DNA of 14,776 bases, taken from the NCBI GenBank assembly GCA_964247295.1, contig CAXTTV010000126.1, positions 1-14,776 of the forward strand. Reading direction: 5' to 3'. Source of the DNA: CAXTTV01 sp964247295 (GTDB taxonomy: Bacteria > Chloroflexota > Ktedonobacteria > Ktedonobacterales > Ktedonobacteraceae). Numbering within the stretch: position 1 is the stretch's first letter; every line of letters starts with the position of its first letter. Below, one piece after another: positions 13,940 to 14,776 of this stretch. Under the pieces are notes generated by a model, which was given only the letters and a program-made list of their open reading frames with translations, searched no databases and was not told the DNA's origin. A program made the translations under genes and the position numbers.

Positions 13940-13979
13940 AATTTCCCAACAGAATCACTTGCGACTCTGCTGGGAAATT
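13940..13979. repeat. Long imperfect hairpin in the methyltransferase-transporter gap
   Basis: AATTTCCCA-A-CAGA and TCTG-C-TGGGAAATT pair over 13 of 14 positions around a 12-base loop. The left half plus loop recurs in diverged form at 14122-14148 (TTCCCAATAGAATCGCTTGC). The 380-base gap from 13773 to 14152 holds this element, its partial copy and the terminator above. An open frame runs through it on the plus strand but looks non-coding. Confidence 0.6.
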
Positions 13980-14152
13980 TGGCGAAAGATCAAAGAAGGC
14001 CCGTGGACGCGGCATAGGACGGCCCGTCAAGCACCGCGCCATGCCTCCGGGGAGATTCTGCGATCCCGAAAGCATGCGCACGCTTCGCGAAGCGCTCCTA
14101 CCACACCTCAAGGGTTTCCCCTTTTCCCAATAGAATCGCTTGCTTCTCCCCT

Positions 14153-14776
14153 CTACTGCTGTCCGGTCGCCATACTATAGAAGAGCAGGATCGCCGCTGA
14201 GACCAGCACCAAAACGGTAATTGCAAGCAGGATATTTGTCCAGCGGCTCAATGTTTCCTTCCGCATAATCCGCTGATTGTTCCCAACAATCAATAGATAG
14301 ATAACCAGAATTGGGGAGAGGACGCCATTCAAAACGTTGGCCCAGAAAATCAACTGGATTGGATCTATATGGCTGAGAGCGATCGCCATGCTCCCACCCA
14401 GAGCGATCGTCAGGATCAGGTAGAAACCTTCGCTCTGCCATGGGTAACGAGAGAGACTTGCCGGCCAACTAAAGGTCCCCGCGACAGCATAGGAGGTACT
14501 GGCAAGCAGTACAGGGATCGCGACTACACCCGCCCCGATCAATCCAAAGGCAAAAAGATAGGTCGCGAACGGCCCCATAATTGGTGTCAGGGCCTGGGCC
14601 GCATCGGCTGCTGTGGTTATCTGCTTATGATGCGTGAAGAGCGTAGCAGAGGTCACAATGATAATAAAGTAGGCGATCAAGTTTCCACTGACCACCCCGG
14701 TCCCGATATCCAGAGCCGCCAGCTTAAGCTGCTGCTTTGGTTTGCCCGGTCGGTCCTCCTCTTTCTCCCCCTGCAC
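14153..14776 (-). CDS. NRAMP family divalent metal transporter, C-terminal part
   Basis: The 3' part of a gene that enters from the right edge; 207 codons are visible. The protein is mostly membrane helices, about 28-47, 66-98 (two turns of a typical TM8 block), 117-134, 139-164 and 180-200 of the visible part. NLIAYFIIIVTSATLF and ALTPIMGPFATYLFAFGLIG match TM7 and TM8 of NRAMP/MntH proteins, and WANVLNGVLSPILVIYLL fits a later helix. The metal-binding TM1 and TM6 motifs lie outside the window. The family imports Mn2+ or Fe2+ with protons across the plasma membrane; the exact metal is not readable here. A GTG at the very edge is probably an internal Val, not the start. Confidence 0.88.
   Translation of the reverse strand: MQGEKEEDRPGKPKQQLKLAALDIGTGVVSGNLIAYFIIIVTSATLFTHHKQITTAADAAQALTPIMGPFATYLFAFGLIGAGVVAIPVLLASTSYAVAGTFSWPASLSRYPWQSEGFYLILTIALGGSMAIALSHIDPIQLIFWANVLNGVLSPILVIYLLIVGNNQRIMRKETLSRWTNILLAITVLVLVSAAILLFYSMATGQQ

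Noticed and set aside
13866..14111. 81-codon minus-strand open frame downstream of the transporter gene
   Set aside because: No ribosome site or family pattern; it spans the imperfect hairpin at 13940.
13687..14133. 148-codon open frame on the plus strand
   Set aside because: It starts inside the methyltransferase gene and crosses its terminator and a long hairpin; composition is Arg- and Pro-rich as expected of non-coding GC-rich DNA.
14774..14776. GTG at the right edge as the transporter start
   Set aside because: The visible protein begins just before TM7 of an NRAMP protein, so the gene must extend beyond the window.

Overview
The window looks like chromosomal DNA from a filamentous Chloroflexota, most likely Ktedonobacteria. 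This is an inference from protein style: a divergent ArgH in argH-argG order, MscL with a C-terminal zinc ribbon, MutS2, an Uma2 nuclease and a molbindin, plus a T-box leader. No rRNA or tRNA is present to confirm it. The window splits into a visibly AT-richer accessory block (1-3470) and a GC-richer core block, with an AT-rich gap before the DNA methyltransferase.

Accessory block, minus strand, read from 3245 down to 1. A promoter candidate precedes a 19-residue leader ORF that overlaps the next start by ATGA. Next comes a 512-residue charged protein whose C-terminus carries a PD-(D/E)XK-like core (D430, E446-V-K448). Its TAG stop is followed in frame by 29 more codons that align without gaps to the C-terminus of the next gene, so the gene seems to carry an amber mutation or to be read through. 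That next gene (396 aa) joins a different N-terminal domain to a copy of the same nuclease domain in which D, E and K are replaced (S280, L296, R298). A third gene, cut by the window edge, starts with a homologue of that N-terminal domain. I read this as an undescribed effector/paralogue locus, perhaps toxin plus dead-nuclease immunity or decoy proteins. This is the most interesting part of the window.

Arginine block (3476-6658, plus strand). A sigma-70-like promoter, a T-box leader with its conserved box and an intrinsic terminator precede argH and argG, the last two steps of arginine synthesis, arranged as one operon. By eye the best specifier triplet is AAC (Asn), not an Arg codon.

Middle (6695-9171). 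A YdjA-like nitroreductase gene follows with its own promoter. It converges on an Uma2 nuclease gene, which is divergent from a small molbindin gene. A shared bidirectional terminator separates the molbindin gene from apt. Between apt and mscL lies a gene-free stretch with hairpins and REP-like palindromes.

Right part (9172-14776). mscL and mutS2 are on the minus strand with separate promoters. A gene-poor AT-rich stretch leads to a YhdJ-type orphan adenine methyltransferase gene, preceded by a short leader ORF whose ribosome site lies in a hairpin. After a hairpin-rich spacer comes the 3' half of an NRAMP metal transporter gene running in from the right edge.
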